A DNA stretch of 64,000 nt from assembly GCA_000507305.1 (NCBI GenBank), contig DF241158.1, positions 1 to 64,000 on the forward strand, written 5' to 3'. Origin of the DNA: Breviolum minutum Mf 1.05b.01 (taxonomy: Eukaryota > Sar > Dinophyceae > Suessiales > Symbiodiniaceae). The translations under genes were made by a program, and so were the position numbers. Below the pieces are notes generated by a model that was not told where the DNA came from, searched no databases, and saw only the letters and a program-made list of their open reading frames with translations. How positions within the stretch are numbered: the first letter of the stretch is position 1; each line of letters starts with the position of its first letter. Positions 9,201-18,670 of this stretch are shown here, piece after piece.

Positions 9201-9253
9201 CTTGAGCCAAGGCTTGAGCCAAAGGGGTACGGACTTGAGCCAAAGGGGTACGG
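9201..9253 (-). other. Cluster of three spliced-leader relics
   Basis: Three consecutive degenerate leaders: a truncated one (9201-9212) and two nearly identical ones (9213-9232 and 9234-9253, CTTGAGCCAAAGGGGTACGG). Tandem relics are the signature of repeated rounds of trans-splicing, reverse transcription and re-insertion. They mark the 5' boundary of the LINE copy. Confidence 0.85.
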
Positions 9254-9655
9254 ACAATGCCTCTGCCGATTCAAAAGGAGTTTCCATTTCCAGATGCGTA
9301 GTTCCCAATGCAAGGAGATCACTGTCCTTCACCTCCTCCACTGTGGAAAGATGGAGCATGGTGGCTTCAAAAAGCTTATCCACCGCTGGTTCAAGACGAA
9401 ACCTCAGCCACGAAAGCAGACGCAAAGGAGTGGCGTCTCTTCTTAGCAGAGCAAGCCGCCTCCGGGTTCACGAAGAGGAACCTGGCAAGATCCCACCCTG
9501 CCGCTGATTGAGACTGAGCCAATGAGAGTAATTGTGCTCCTTGGCTCGAAAGTGCTCGACAGAAGCTGGGCCCTCAGTGGAAACATATGTATGCCGGATC
9601 TGGAGCTGGTCCAGTTGATGTTGACCAGGCTTCCACACAAAATAATTGATCTGCC

Positions 9656-10536
9656 TCATAGTGCAACAGGTGAAGGGTATGAGCAATCGGTGGAGTGGCG
9701 ATCAGTTGCGGACGACAAGCAATTGCCCCTAGCTTGCCATTCGTCACTGCATTTGGGATCTTCCACAATATGCAGAGTACTCAGGCCAGCAAAGCTGCCA
9801 GAAAAGCCCCTGAGGTCGATACGCTGGTCTACTACAAGGGTGTCGGGGGAGCCAGTGTATCTTCCCATTCTGCCCCCCATCAACAGGTTCCAAATCAAAG
9901 TCATTTCGGTCCAGAAGACATAAGGCATTCTGCGGTGTGACGGTGTTATGTGCGAATCCCAATGCATGGCACTGTCCACACCGAAATAATGCAGCACCAA
10001 GAACTTTCTCCTGCCTAATGCAGTGGGACCAGGAATCGCAACAGTTTCTTCCATAGGAGCAAGTGAAGGTCCGTAGACCGACTGCCCTTCTTTGTCCGAT
10101 CGGATCGAGATATCGCAGGGATAGGGTACGAGAGGTCCCTACCCCCGAGTCCCGTTGCTTCCACATGCAAGGTCTCAGGGAGGTGCCGTTGGATTTCATT
10201 CCCAGGTAACACAATGAGCTGGAGAGGGTAGGAGTCAGTCGGGATGGTTGGAGGGTCATTCTGTGCACTCGACCACACCACCGCCCCATGCTTGGATTCA
10301 GCTTCAACCACAACATTCTCCAGAGTTGCAAGTAGAGTTTGAAAGAGAAGAAAGAAAAAGAAGCCTGCGTGCATGTCAGAGTGTCTAAGGAATGTAACCA
10401 AGAGCAATGAGTTTTGCAGAAGGACACCTACAACCCTTAACCAGAGCATCTGATCATGCAGTAGCCAAGCACCGCATGCAAGGACATACTCCATTCGATC
10501 CAAGATGTACGGTATGTGCCATAGCAAAATCCACAT
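9656..10536 (-). pseudogene. Broken coding fragment of unknown function
   Basis: Two overlapping minus-strand frames (10015-10536 and 9656-10054) read like one protein with a frame change near 10050. The first gives LLATLENVVVEAESKHGAVV; the second gives FLVLHYFGVDSAMHWDSH and HRRMPYVFWTEMTLIWNLL. Codon-level order and the balanced composition favour real former coding sequence. It is opposite in orientation to the neighbouring copia pol, with which it overlaps by 130 bases, so a rearrangement joined them. I do not recognise the family; an N-terminal part of a retroelement polyprotein is possible. Confidence 0.4.
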
Positions 10537-10928
10537 TTCATCACAGACGTAGACAAGGTAGCGCCCTTGGAACGGAAATCCAGGCAGACTTTGGTTTTTG
10601 ATCAGTTCGTGGAGAAGTAGTGCCTGATGATGTTGATGAAAACTTCAAGGTGTTAGTGCTCACAGAATTGGCATCTAGTTGTGTTGGGTATGTCACTGTC
10701 ATTGTTTCAAAGGAGCTTTCCAAAGTGCGTAGTCTTGTTTGCAAGTGGCTCGATCATTTTGGCCTTACTTCCACAACTGCGTCAATTTTGCTGCACACAG
10801 ACGCTGAAAGAGCTGTTGCTGAGCTGGTAGGACGTTCTGCTGAAAGGTTTACATTCAATGTAATCGGTAAGACGTTTGAAAGAAACCCTGGGAGTGATTC
10901 GTTCGGAGTTGAATTCTGGTGGTGTTGA
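10407..10928 (+). pseudogene. copia integrase fragment
   Basis: The first frame (10407-10601) has the HHCC zinc finger (H...H then GHTPFDPRCTVC) and EIQADFGF, with the first catalytic Asp of the integrase core. The second frame (10620-10928) has VLVLTELASSCVGYVTV and ILLHTDAERAVAELVGR, with the second Asp. The third acidic residue would fall where the frame degrades (ERNPGSDSFGVE). Further downstream GHELRRFVARNLRPI (about 11205-11245) resembles the C-terminal part of the same polyprotein. Confidence 0.7.
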
Positions 10929-11251
10929 TGAGTCTTTTCTGCAGAAGCCTTAGGAGATGTTTTGACATACATGGCGTTGACACACAGCCATTTTTCCAAC
11001 GTCAGAAGCTCAGAGTTGCCACCACTGGAACTCACTGCGCAAAGATCCCTTAGTAAGCCACACACAGCTTTGTTTGGACAGACAGTTTTTGCCGAAATCC
11101 CTTCAAGCATCAAACAACATTCTCCGAATGAAACCAGAAACACACAAGCATGCTATATCCATGCAGGTTTAGGTACTTGTCCCGATTCGAATTGATGGTG
11201 GTCATGAGCTAAGAAGGTTCGTGGCTAGAAATCTTAGACCGATTTTGCCGG

Positions 11252-11745
11252 TTGGAGATTGATCAGTTGGAACTGCATTTGTCATCGATGGACACTGACT
11301 CACTTATGAGTCCATTGGGCATGAATGTTGCACATTTTGGTGCAGCAACCAGGCCAGAGTTTTTTGATGATTCCGTGGCTTCTATAAAGTTTTCACCTGA
11401 GAAGCAACATACATTTGCGAAGATGAAGCTAGGAGGCCGAGAAGCTTTGATTTGGAAACGTGATGGCATTGTCGACGACAGTGCCTTGATGCCACTGGAC
11501 GTGGAACAAGGCTTTCTGGTATGAAAGAGGAAATTGCAAACCTTGAAGCATGCCAAACTGGACATGTCATTGATGGTTCCGTGTTAGCAAGACTCAAGGC
11601 TGCCAATCCTCACATCCGCATTATTCCATCCAGGTGGGTATCAGCAGATAAGTCGGCGACCCGGGGTCAGCAGGTTTGGCAGCGTTGTGTCACAAGATTT
11701 ATGTTGGGCTTGGTGAATCACATCAGACTGAATGATGGAAAGTGA
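11252..11745 (+). pseudogene. copia linker and start of reverse transcriptase
   Basis: The first frame (11252-11524) is an acidic linker. The second (11521-11745) has EEIANLEACQTGHVIDGS followed by IRIIPSRWVSADKS, which matches the opening block of copia RT (the RWVxxxK region before the catalytic palm). Sequence then loses the frame and passes directly to RNase H, so the palm with the catalytic aspartates has been deleted. Confidence 0.6.
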
Positions 11746-11755
11746 TTCTGAATCA

Positions 11756-11950
11756 GCACTGCAATTGCTTTTTGCCGTGGATGTAGCTAAGAAGTCGAGG
11801 CATGTGGAAATTCGGCTCAATTGGTTGCGTGGCAAGATGCATAGTGGCGAGATTGAGCTTAAACATTGAGCTGGCATAGCAAACTGCAGCGATATCTTTA
11901 CGAAGTTTCTTCCTTCCAAAGATTTCTGGAAGCATGGCAAAGCTCTTGGA
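11756..11950 (+). pseudogene. copia RNase H C-terminal end
   Basis: Too short to stand alone, but diagnostic: SRHVEIRLNWLRGKMHSGEI, then a TGA, then NCSDIFTKFLPSKDFWKHGK. This is the typical closing segment of copia RNase H (K-H-V-x-x-R ... D-I-F-T-K-x-L-P). One in-frame stop at about 11868. Confidence 0.75.
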
Positions 11951-11965
11951 TCCCTGGAGCAGGAA

Positions 11966-12610
11966 GTGCCATTGGGGGATTTGCAGTCTCTGGAACGATC
12001 TATCCTCACTGGGTTGTCTGCAGGAGTGGGACAGCAGATGTGCTTTGTGGAGATATGTTGTTCGGAGAAGTCGGCTTTGAGAGAAGCGTGTCGTGTGGCG
12101 AAGATGCCATATGCTGCAATGGAGTGTCTGCAAATGTTCAGGATCGTCGTGTGGTTGGAGAGATCCAATAGTTTGTTGAAACTCAGAGAGGCGAATTTCG
12201 CTGGGTCGATGTGCGCTCGCCCCTTGAGCATCTCACTGACAGTTCTGAGCCTAGTGCAAGTTACTTAGAACGGTTGTCAATCATGCAGTCAGTCAAAGGC
12301 TAGTTGGTGTTGGGAGATTCTAAATCTTTCGAGGTGCCTGTCAGAAATAGCTTATGGAAACGTCCTGAAGCTCAGAGCGTTTTGCATCTCAATGGTGTAG
12401 AACATTTTTTCAGATGTAGCGTTTTGTCAAACGGGCATGAAGAATGCGGCAGGAGAACCAATCGGCAAGAAACTTAGATTTTTCAGCACCTCGGCTTGTT
12501 TTTCCAACTATTTGACGAACAAATTTGGTGTTTGCAGTTGTGTCAAACATGCTGATTTCAACACAGCGGTTTGGAAAGAAACAGGCTACTATAACAAGGA
12601 GCTTTCAAAA
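11966..12610 (+). pseudogene. Methyltransferase-like tail domain behind copia RNase H
   Basis: Reading continues past RNase H as FVEICCSEKSALREACRVAK (about 12043-12102), a pattern like motif I of Rossmann-fold methyltransferases followed by a helix. After a frame change, RWVDVRSPLEHLTDSSEPS and, past a TAG at 12301, LVLGDSKSFEVPVRNSLWKR and VLHLNGVEH follow. The last frame gives NAAGEPIGKKLRFFST and NKFGVCSCVKHADFNTAVW. The three stretches are colinear and equally protein-like, so a domain of about 200 residues once followed RNase H. The methyltransferase assignment rests on the first motif only and is an inference. Confidence 0.5.
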
Positions 12611-12908
12611 GTCTCGAAGAGATCCCGGACCAAGAAAAATGAACATAAGTGGAATGAAAAATTGGCTTGGAATTTGTTGCATGTTTTGGTTCTGTTTTTT
12701 CCATGCGTGAAAGAGTTTTTGGCATTTTTTCATGTGTGGGAAGTGAGTTGCTGTTTAGGCAATAGGTGAGACGTTGTTCATTGCTTGATTTTGCTGATGA
12801 GTTGATGCATGAGTTTGAAGACATCAATCTGGAAGTTTTTCTTGTTTCGGTTTCCTGAAGGGACATTTGAAACACGACAACATGTTTGGACAGTGATGAC
12901 CTGAAGGC

Positions 12909-13652
12909 TTGGAGCTTAGTGTTAGCACGCTAGAAGCTTGGCAACTTCATGTCAACACGCCAGAAAGTCACTCGAAAGGTTTCATGCATGTGGTAATTTT
13001 GCACACGCCTTTTTTGAAGCGGCGGTTTGTGATTACCTCCTTTGTTTTTGACCCTCGGAAGTGGGCTTGTGCACTTTCGGTTTTTGTTGAGTCTGGTGGT
13101 TGGAATTGCATTTTAGAGACAGATCCGAAACCGAATTTGCCATGGCATGGCATGTGTTTTGCTGCAGAGGGCTATGAAGGCAGAGTGAGTGAAGCGCTGA
13201 TGGAAGCAAATGTGGTGGCACCTACACAATTGCCATTGCGTCCTGGCTCCAAAGCCAAGGCGAAGGCCAAGCCTATGGTTCGTCAGATGGTCCACCGTGA
13301 TGAGGTTCCCTCAGCATCTTTTTTTACAACAGATGCAGGAGCGATAACAGATGCAAGCAAGAGGCTGGCTCCGGATGGAGGCTTTACAGCGGCTGACATT
13401 CCGGATGACGTGGCCTATGAAATGTTTGAGTTGCAAGGATCTGGCAGATGGCTTTTCTGTGATCGAGGAGCCTCTCCCTTTTCCATGGCCCATCACTCTC
13501 CGTTGACATTGGTGGCTTGGCAGAGGTTGGAGTACACCGACATTGACGAAAGAATCCCACCCCTTCGACCAAGAGACTCAGGGCTATGTGCGGACCTTGG
13601 GGACAACTGGATGGGGTGGTGGTGGCATGCAACCTATGTCATTGCGCTTTAG
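12909..13652 (+). CDS. Hypothetical protein, 247 codons
   Basis: The longest open frame in the area, opening at ATG or at an upstream alternative codon. A short basic low-complexity stretch (GSKAKAKAKP, about residues 113-122) separates a hydrophobic/aromatic N-terminal half from an acidic C-terminal half (ADIPDDVAYEMFELQGSGRW). No signal peptide and no recognised domain. It lies 300 bases behind the decayed copia tail on the same strand and may be part of another copia gag or polyprotein remnant; an independent host exon is the alternative. Confidence 0.4.
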   Translation: MELSVSTLEAWQLHVNTPESHSKGFMHVVILHTPFLKRRFVITSFVFDPRKWACALSVFVESGGWNCILETDPKPNLPWHGMCFAAEGYEGRVSEALMEANVVAPTQLPLRPGSKAKAKAKPMVRQMVHRDEVPSASFFTTDAGAITDASKRLAPDGGFTAADIPDDVAYEMFELQGSGRWLFCDRGASPFSMAHHSPLTLVAWQRLEYTDIDERIPPLRPRDSGLCADLGDNWMGWWWHATYVIAL

Positions 13653-14379
13653 GTCTTCAATTGGATATTGATTTCTGTTAGTGATGGCATGTGGTTTATT
13701 GGAGCTATGAAGTGGTGGCATGTATCAAATTTCTGACCTTTGGAATAGATGCTGACTATGTGGAATGGTAACTTTCTGCGAAGTGATTTGTCAGCAGGTC
13801 GTTTGCAATGGTTGTGGCGATGCATTGTTGATTTCAATAGGACAGCTGCTACAATGGTTTCTATATCAATAAATAAATAGACAAATAAATAAAGAAAAAG
13901 ATAAATAAATAAATGAATATATATATATAAAAATATGTAACATGGTCGGTGCTTTCAACTTTGGTGGAAGCAATGGCGAGATTTTTATGGTGGCATCTGG
14001 ATTTCAGTGCGTGAGGCTGGATGCTATCTTTGAATCTGGTTTGGATGCAGCATGTGAATTTGCTTCTTCGGCTATCGGTTCAAAAGGGGTATGAAATTCT
14101 GGTACCATAGGTGTGTACCGATATCCACATGTTACCAACCATAGCGTTTTGCTCTTTTCTGGTCTGGTGACACCTGTGGATGAGTACAGATGTATTTTGA
14201 TGCCTCTATTTGCATGTGGCTTTTACATGACTTGATGTCATTGATGGTTGAACCGATTTCTGGCCTTTTCGATGTTTTTGAGGGAAAGTTGCGTATTGGC
14301 AACTTTGGTTAATTTGAGTTTGCGAAGAGAAGTTGCATTCGCAATTTCGTGAGAGTTTTAATTTCATGAAACGCTTTAT
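13653..14379. other. Gene-free stretch with an AT microsatellite
   Basis: No supported coding sequence. An AAAT/AT-rich simple repeat lies at 13868-13937; the rest is unique, T-rich DNA without recognised elements. Confidence 0.5.
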
Positions 14380-14579
14380 CTCAAGCTAAGAAGCACCCGT
14401 GGTCAAGCAAGAAATCACAGGCTGCATGACACGTCACTTCTGTTGTGTTTGGAAAAGGTGCGCGTTTTCCTCCTGTGAGTGTCTTGTGTGTTTTGGGTTT
14501 GCTCTGCTTACGCCTATTCCGCCCATTGTATTGTTGAAAGGTATTTGTGGATCTGTTTTTTTGCGTAATTTTCGCATTG

Positions 14580-14848
14580 TCTGTGACATTGGTTTCATCT
14601 TCTTCCTGATCAATGGTCTCCAGGAGGCGAGGTCTGAACCAGTACATCATGTAGACTTGTTGCCTCCACTTCCTCTCTGCATATGCTCGATAGGGTCCAG
14701 TGTAAGGGCCTTCGCATAGCACAGCTTCCCCTGGTTTATGGGTACGATGGAGAAACAATAGCAGTCTCCCAGTTTTCCAGCACAAGATGTACCACGCATC
14801 TTGTACATTAGGTGTCAGCAGCATCGATGAGAGGCGAAACATCGACGC
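14580..14848 (-). repeat. Inverted duplication, minus copy
   Basis: This is the reverse-complement copy of 15537-15850. It encodes MFRLSSMLLTPNVQDAWYIL, CEGPYTGPYRAYA and ETIDQEEDE on the minus strand within an open frame of 164 codons (14381-14875). Compared with the plus copy it lacks about 45 bases before LLETIDQEED. The copies differ by scattered substitutions. The encoded family is unknown. Confidence 0.8.
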
Positions 14849-15536
14849 AGCAAGTGCACAGAGAGCTGCGATCAAAGCATGCTTACCCGGGGCTGATGCA
14901 AGGGTGTAGGTTTTTTCATTGGATGCTGCTTGGGTAGATCCCGGGCGGAACGCCCTTCAGTCAGTGCGAGCTAACTGAAAATAACGGCAGTGGAAGCCAT
15001 CATATCAGTAACAATGCAATTGTACACCAAACAAATTACCAAAAACATGCAAACACCAGGAGAATTTAAAGGCTCCAGGCGGCGAGTTGCTGATGCAAAA
15101 GGGTAGCCTGATCCAGCCCTCGATGGCAGCAAAAAACCGCCCCTGTGATAATGAGTGGAGGCAAGAGATTTCATTCCTGACTGGATCTATTCGGGTGGAC
15201 TGGTTGCAGCTACGGTGGAGGATTTTCTTTCCAAGCTCCAAGCCTGTGTTTTTGAAGCAGGGCATTCTTTGCGGCCCATTCAACTTCAAAGCAGCTTCCT
15301 CTTGGGCAACTGTGAGGTCCGAGCAAACTCAAATCGCTGTGGAGAAAACGTGGATGAGTGGTTGGAAGCAATAAGCAATCTGCCCCACAGCTAGCAGCTA
15401 GCCGTTAACTGCTTCTGTTAGTGCAGAGCGCAAAAGATTAGTTAGCCCCGCAGATTTTCATGTCATTCGGAAACAAGTACAAGCGAAAAGTTTGTGGGAA
15501 TCCCTGCGACCACGCAGGATCTTAATTTCTCTCCCG

Positions 15537-15850
15537 TCGATGTTTCGCCTCTCATCGATGCTGCTGACACCTAACGTACAAGATGCGTGGTACATCTTGT
15601 GCTGGAAAACTGGGAGACTGCTATTGTTTCTCCATGGCACCCATAAACCAGGGGAAGCTGTGCTATGCGAAGGCCCTTACACTGGACCCTATCGAGCATA
15701 TGCACAGAGCAACTGGAGGCAACAGGTCTACATGATGCACTTCTTCAGACAGGTTTGACAGGGCATTGTCTTCTTGGGCAAACAGGAGACAATCGCTCGC
15801 CTCCTGAAGACCATTGATCAGGAAGAAGATGAAACCAAAGTCAGCGACAA
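15537..15850 (+). repeat. Inverted duplication, plus copy
   Basis: This is the plus-strand counterpart of 14580-14848, about 690 bases apart. It encodes the same conserved segment within the frame 15492-15758 and continues in 15774-15989 (LLKTIDQEEDETK). An extra stretch at about 15752-15795 begins with GT and has an AG near its end, so it could be a retained short intron that the other copy has lost. Confidence 0.8.
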
Positions 15851-15989
15851 TATGTTGCCTGATGATCAGCCAGGGACAGCGGATGTTGGGCGCCGCCAGC
15901 CACCTCTGGCTTTATGGTTTGCCGGTTGTGCAACCGATCACTTTGATGCCTGGTCTTACTTCATTATGAGGAGGCTATGTACTGGATGA

Positions 15990-16860
15990 GTGGGCATACT
16001 GGTGCGTTCCTTACTCACGTACCATGTATCTGTGGTTACTGGATATCATTGGGATAGCAAGGCAAGGGCACTGCCACCAAACTACATGCTGAAAGAGAAC
16101 TTGGGGCCGTTTCACTGTTCCACCTTTGGTAGTTTCGAGTAAAGTTCCTATGGCCTCTTTTCTTGTGTGTTTTTTTTTGTTTGTTTGTGTTGTTTGTTTG
16201 GTTGGTTGTTTTGCTGTTTGTTTTGTTTGCGTTTCTTGTTTTTGTTTGTCTTTCGTTGGGCGGGCTTCCCCACACTTGGCCAGGAACTCTACTTTCGGAG
16301 GGGCCTTAATACATGGTACCTATTACAGTTTGACTTATTGACTGCCGCTATCGTCGCGATGAGTGCAGCAATGGTTGAAAAAAAACTGGAAAGCTGGGAG
16401 ACTGCTGTGGTGGCATCTGTGGCTATGACACACAATGTGTCGGCACAGTTTGTTGAAGTGCTAGTTCCAGCGGTGACGGCTTTGTCGCTTGTCTTGACTC
16501 TGTACCATAAGTGTTGAGTTGCGAATGTGGCTTCTCCAGTTTGGTCGTAACTTTTGCGTTCTCACTTCAAGATCTTTTTGCATAAATTGCTGTGGGGGTG
16601 TCGTGTCTCCGGCAGCGAGAATTAAGATTCGTCGTCGTGTTTTCCAACCTTCCTTGTCAACACCCTACATGTCCCCTACAGTTGGGGTTTGAATTTTACA
16701 GATTTACAGCTGACTTGCATTGCCTTTTGCCTCTCTCTTTTCATGCTCGTTTGCATGGTGTAGCCGCCTTATCTCTTGCAAGTTTTCTCCTGGTCAGGAA
16801 GCTGTTTTCCTCAACCACTACCACTGGAGGACCTTGGCACTGAAGAGTAGTTTGGAATAT
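15990..16860. other. Gene-free stretch with a GTTTGTTT-rich tract
   Basis: A T/G low-complexity tract (TTTG words) lies at 16168-16255. An open frame at 16167-16517 is mostly a translation of that tract. No feature is supported. Confidence 0.4.
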
Positions 16861-17035
16861 GGACTCCGTACTACTCTGTACTACTCCGTATTACAAAGCG
16901 CTACTCCAGTACTACTCTGTACTACAAAGTCTACTCCTGTACTACTCCGTACTACAAAATACTACTCCGTACTACAAAGCGCTACCCCAGTACTACAAAG
17001 TACTATAAAATATTATTCCGTACTACAAAGCGCCG
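16861..17035. repeat. Tandem array of TACTACTCCG/TACTACAAAG words
   Basis: Degenerate short-period repeat built from (C/G)TACTAC with CCGTACTACAAAGCG as the most frequent longer word. It abuts the 43-bp array. Confidence 0.75.
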
Positions 17036-17036
17036 C

Positions 17037-17656
17037 GCAGACCAGTGCAACCCAGACTTGCAACACACAAAAAGAAAACGCAGACCAGCGCAACCCTGAG
17101 ATGCAAAACACAAAAAGAAAACTCAGACCGGCGCAACCCTGGATTGCAAAAAGACAATGAGAATACGGAGGCCAGCGCAACCCTGAGTTGCAAAGCGCGA
17201 TAGGAATACGCAGACCAGAGCAACCTTGAGATGCAAAACACCATAAGAATACCCAGACCAGCGCAACTCTGAATTGCAAAACACTAATAATACGCAGACC
17301 AGCGCAACCCTGAGATGCAAAACGCAAACAGATGACGCAAACCATCGCAGCAACCCTGAATTGCAAAACGCAAAAAGAATACGCAGACCAGCGCAGCTGT
17401 GAGATCCAAAGCACGATGTAACTGCGACATTGAAAGCTTCATTTCGTGAGCATTGAAACGTGCAGTCCAATGCGCGGAGCACTTGAGCCCTGAGTTGCAA
17501 AAAACAATAAGAACATGCAGACCAGCGCAACCCTGACGTGCAAAGCACAAAAGAATACGCAGCCCAGCGCAACCCTGAGATGCACAACGCAATGTAACTG
17601 CGACATTCAACGCTTCATTTCGTGAGCATCAGTACAATGCGCGGAGCAATTGTTCA
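17037..17656. repeat. 43-bp minisatellite (about 12 units) with a twice-inserted spacer
   Basis: The unit reads roughly AGACCAGCGCAACCCTGAGATGCAAAACGCAAAAAGAATACGC and recurs about every 43 bp. Twice the array passes into a spacer beginning TAACTGCGACATT (17419 and 17594) that contains GCTTCATTTCGTGAGCAT and AATGCGCGGAGCA. The minus-strand open frames here (17013-17610) are translations of the repeat, not genes. Confidence 0.85.
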
Positions 17657-17857
17657 AAATTTGCGTTTGGCTACAGTTTCGTGCGAGTGACACGCCGAGT
17701 CCTGCGAGAGGGTTTATCCACCAAACACAAATGTCCGTCGCACTACAGCGCCGTGCATTCCCAAATGTGAGAATGCGCGTTTCGCTAGCGGCGTGCGCAA
17801 AAATGTATGAATCGATCGACCACCGCCCGATCAGCTTCGCGCAATGAAAAAAGTAAG

Positions 17858-18222
17858 GTTTTACTATACAGTTTTGGGTGATCGACGCCACGTTTTTGAC
17901 GAGAGGGTTGTGCGACGGCAAACGAAATTCGCGTTTCGCTACAGTTTTGGGCGACTGACACCACGTTTTTGACAAGACGGTTGCGCGACGGCAAAAGACA
18001 TTTGCGTTTCGCTACAGTTTTGGGCGATCCACAGCACGTTTTTGACGAGATGGTTGCGCGACGGCAAACAAAATTGGCGTTTCGCTACAGTTCTGAGCGA
18101 TCGACGCCACGTTTTTAGCGAGAGGGTTGACCGCGAGCAAATGAAATTTGCGTTCCGCCCAGTTTTGGGCGTTCGACCAGGCGTTTTTTAGCGAAAAGGT
18201 TGATTTCCGATTGACCCTCCCC
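17858..18222. repeat. 73-bp tandem repeat (about 5 units)
   Basis: The word GCGTTTCGCTACAG starts at 17931, 18004 and 18077, and a variant at 18150, giving an exact 73-bp period. The core includes TTTTGGGCGAT and CCACGTTTTTGACGAGA. A degraded unit starts at 17858 and a more distant copy near 17657. Overlapping minus-strand frames are repeat translations. Confidence 0.85.
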
Positions 18223-18399
18223 ATCCAGCGCGGCGGAATAGAGAAAAAAAATTTTTTTAACGTAAGCGCACAAGCAAACAACAGGCAAGCAAGCAAGCAA
18301 GCCGATAGCTTGCGATGAATTCCATGCTCATACGCGCGCGATACAATTGATATTCAATTAATAAAGTCGCAAAGAAATTGAAGGAAAAATGTTTTTTTA

Positions 18400-18670
18400 T
18401 TGCCATTCCCGCGGCGTAGTAATGATATTCATACTCATTGCCATTCCTGCTGATGCATGCTTTTTGAATGGATACGTATTGAATGGATACACATTGCCAT
18501 TCCCGCCGAGTACTAATGATACTCATACTCATTGCCATTCCTGTTGATGCATACCTTTTGAATGGATACGAATGGAACGGATACACATACCTTTTGAATG
18601 GATACGTATTGAATGGATACTTATTGACAAGATACGTGTCGAATGGATATGTGTTGATGCTTATACACCA
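18400..18670. repeat. 93-bp repeat and GAATGGATAC decamers
   Basis: ATTGCCATTCCCGC starts at 18400 and again at 18493 (period 93). Within and after the units the decamer GAATGGATAC recurs about eight times. No coding is supported. Confidence 0.75.

Larger units (their letters stand above)
1..9253 (-). mobile_element. LINE-type retrotransposon carrying a DNA methyltransferase (3' end outside window)
   Basis: Read on the minus strand, this block starts with spliced-leader relics and a repeated leader (9253-8555). It continues with ORF1, a long ORF ending in a cytosine-5 methyltransferase, a reverse transcriptase with motifs A, B and C (ADLSKAFERV, RQGVDMG, YVDD), and a further broken coding region up to the left edge. 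No LTRs or integrase were seen and the RT is of non-LTR type. From memory, cytosine methyltransferases captured inside LINEs of Symbiodinium were reported by de Mendoza and colleagues (2018); this copy fits that class. The coding sequence changes frame at about 6959, 2982, 2553, 1685 and 1175 and has a stop at 544-546, so this copy is probably dead unless some breaks are assembly errors. No endonuclease domain was recognised. Confidence 0.85.
8928..9253 (-). repeat. Two 167-bp tandem leader units of the LINE
   Basis: The block beginning AGGTACAACCAGGAGCA at 8928 recurs at 9095, a period of 167 bp. Each unit carries two CCACTGA..GTGG boxes, and on the minus strand each is preceded by a spliced-leader relic (9066-9084 and 9201-9253). 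The unit lies between the relics and ORF1, that is, in the 5' UTR of the LINE. The first unit has about 30 extra bases just after its leader relic. Confidence 0.8.
10407..12610 (+). mobile_element. Decayed copia-type retrotransposon pol with methyltransferase-like tail
   Basis: In plus orientation and in the Ty1/copia order: integrase zinc finger and core (10407-10928), the start of RT (11521-11650), the end of RNase H (11756-11950), then a tail domain (11966-12610). Most of the RT is missing, so there was a large internal deletion, and there are many stops and frame changes. No LTRs were found around it. Confidence 0.75.

Noticed and set aside
17013-17610. Cys/Ala/Leu-rich minus-strand frames resembling a secreted repeat protein
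   Set aside because: They follow the 43-bp satellite unit and shift frame freely with it.
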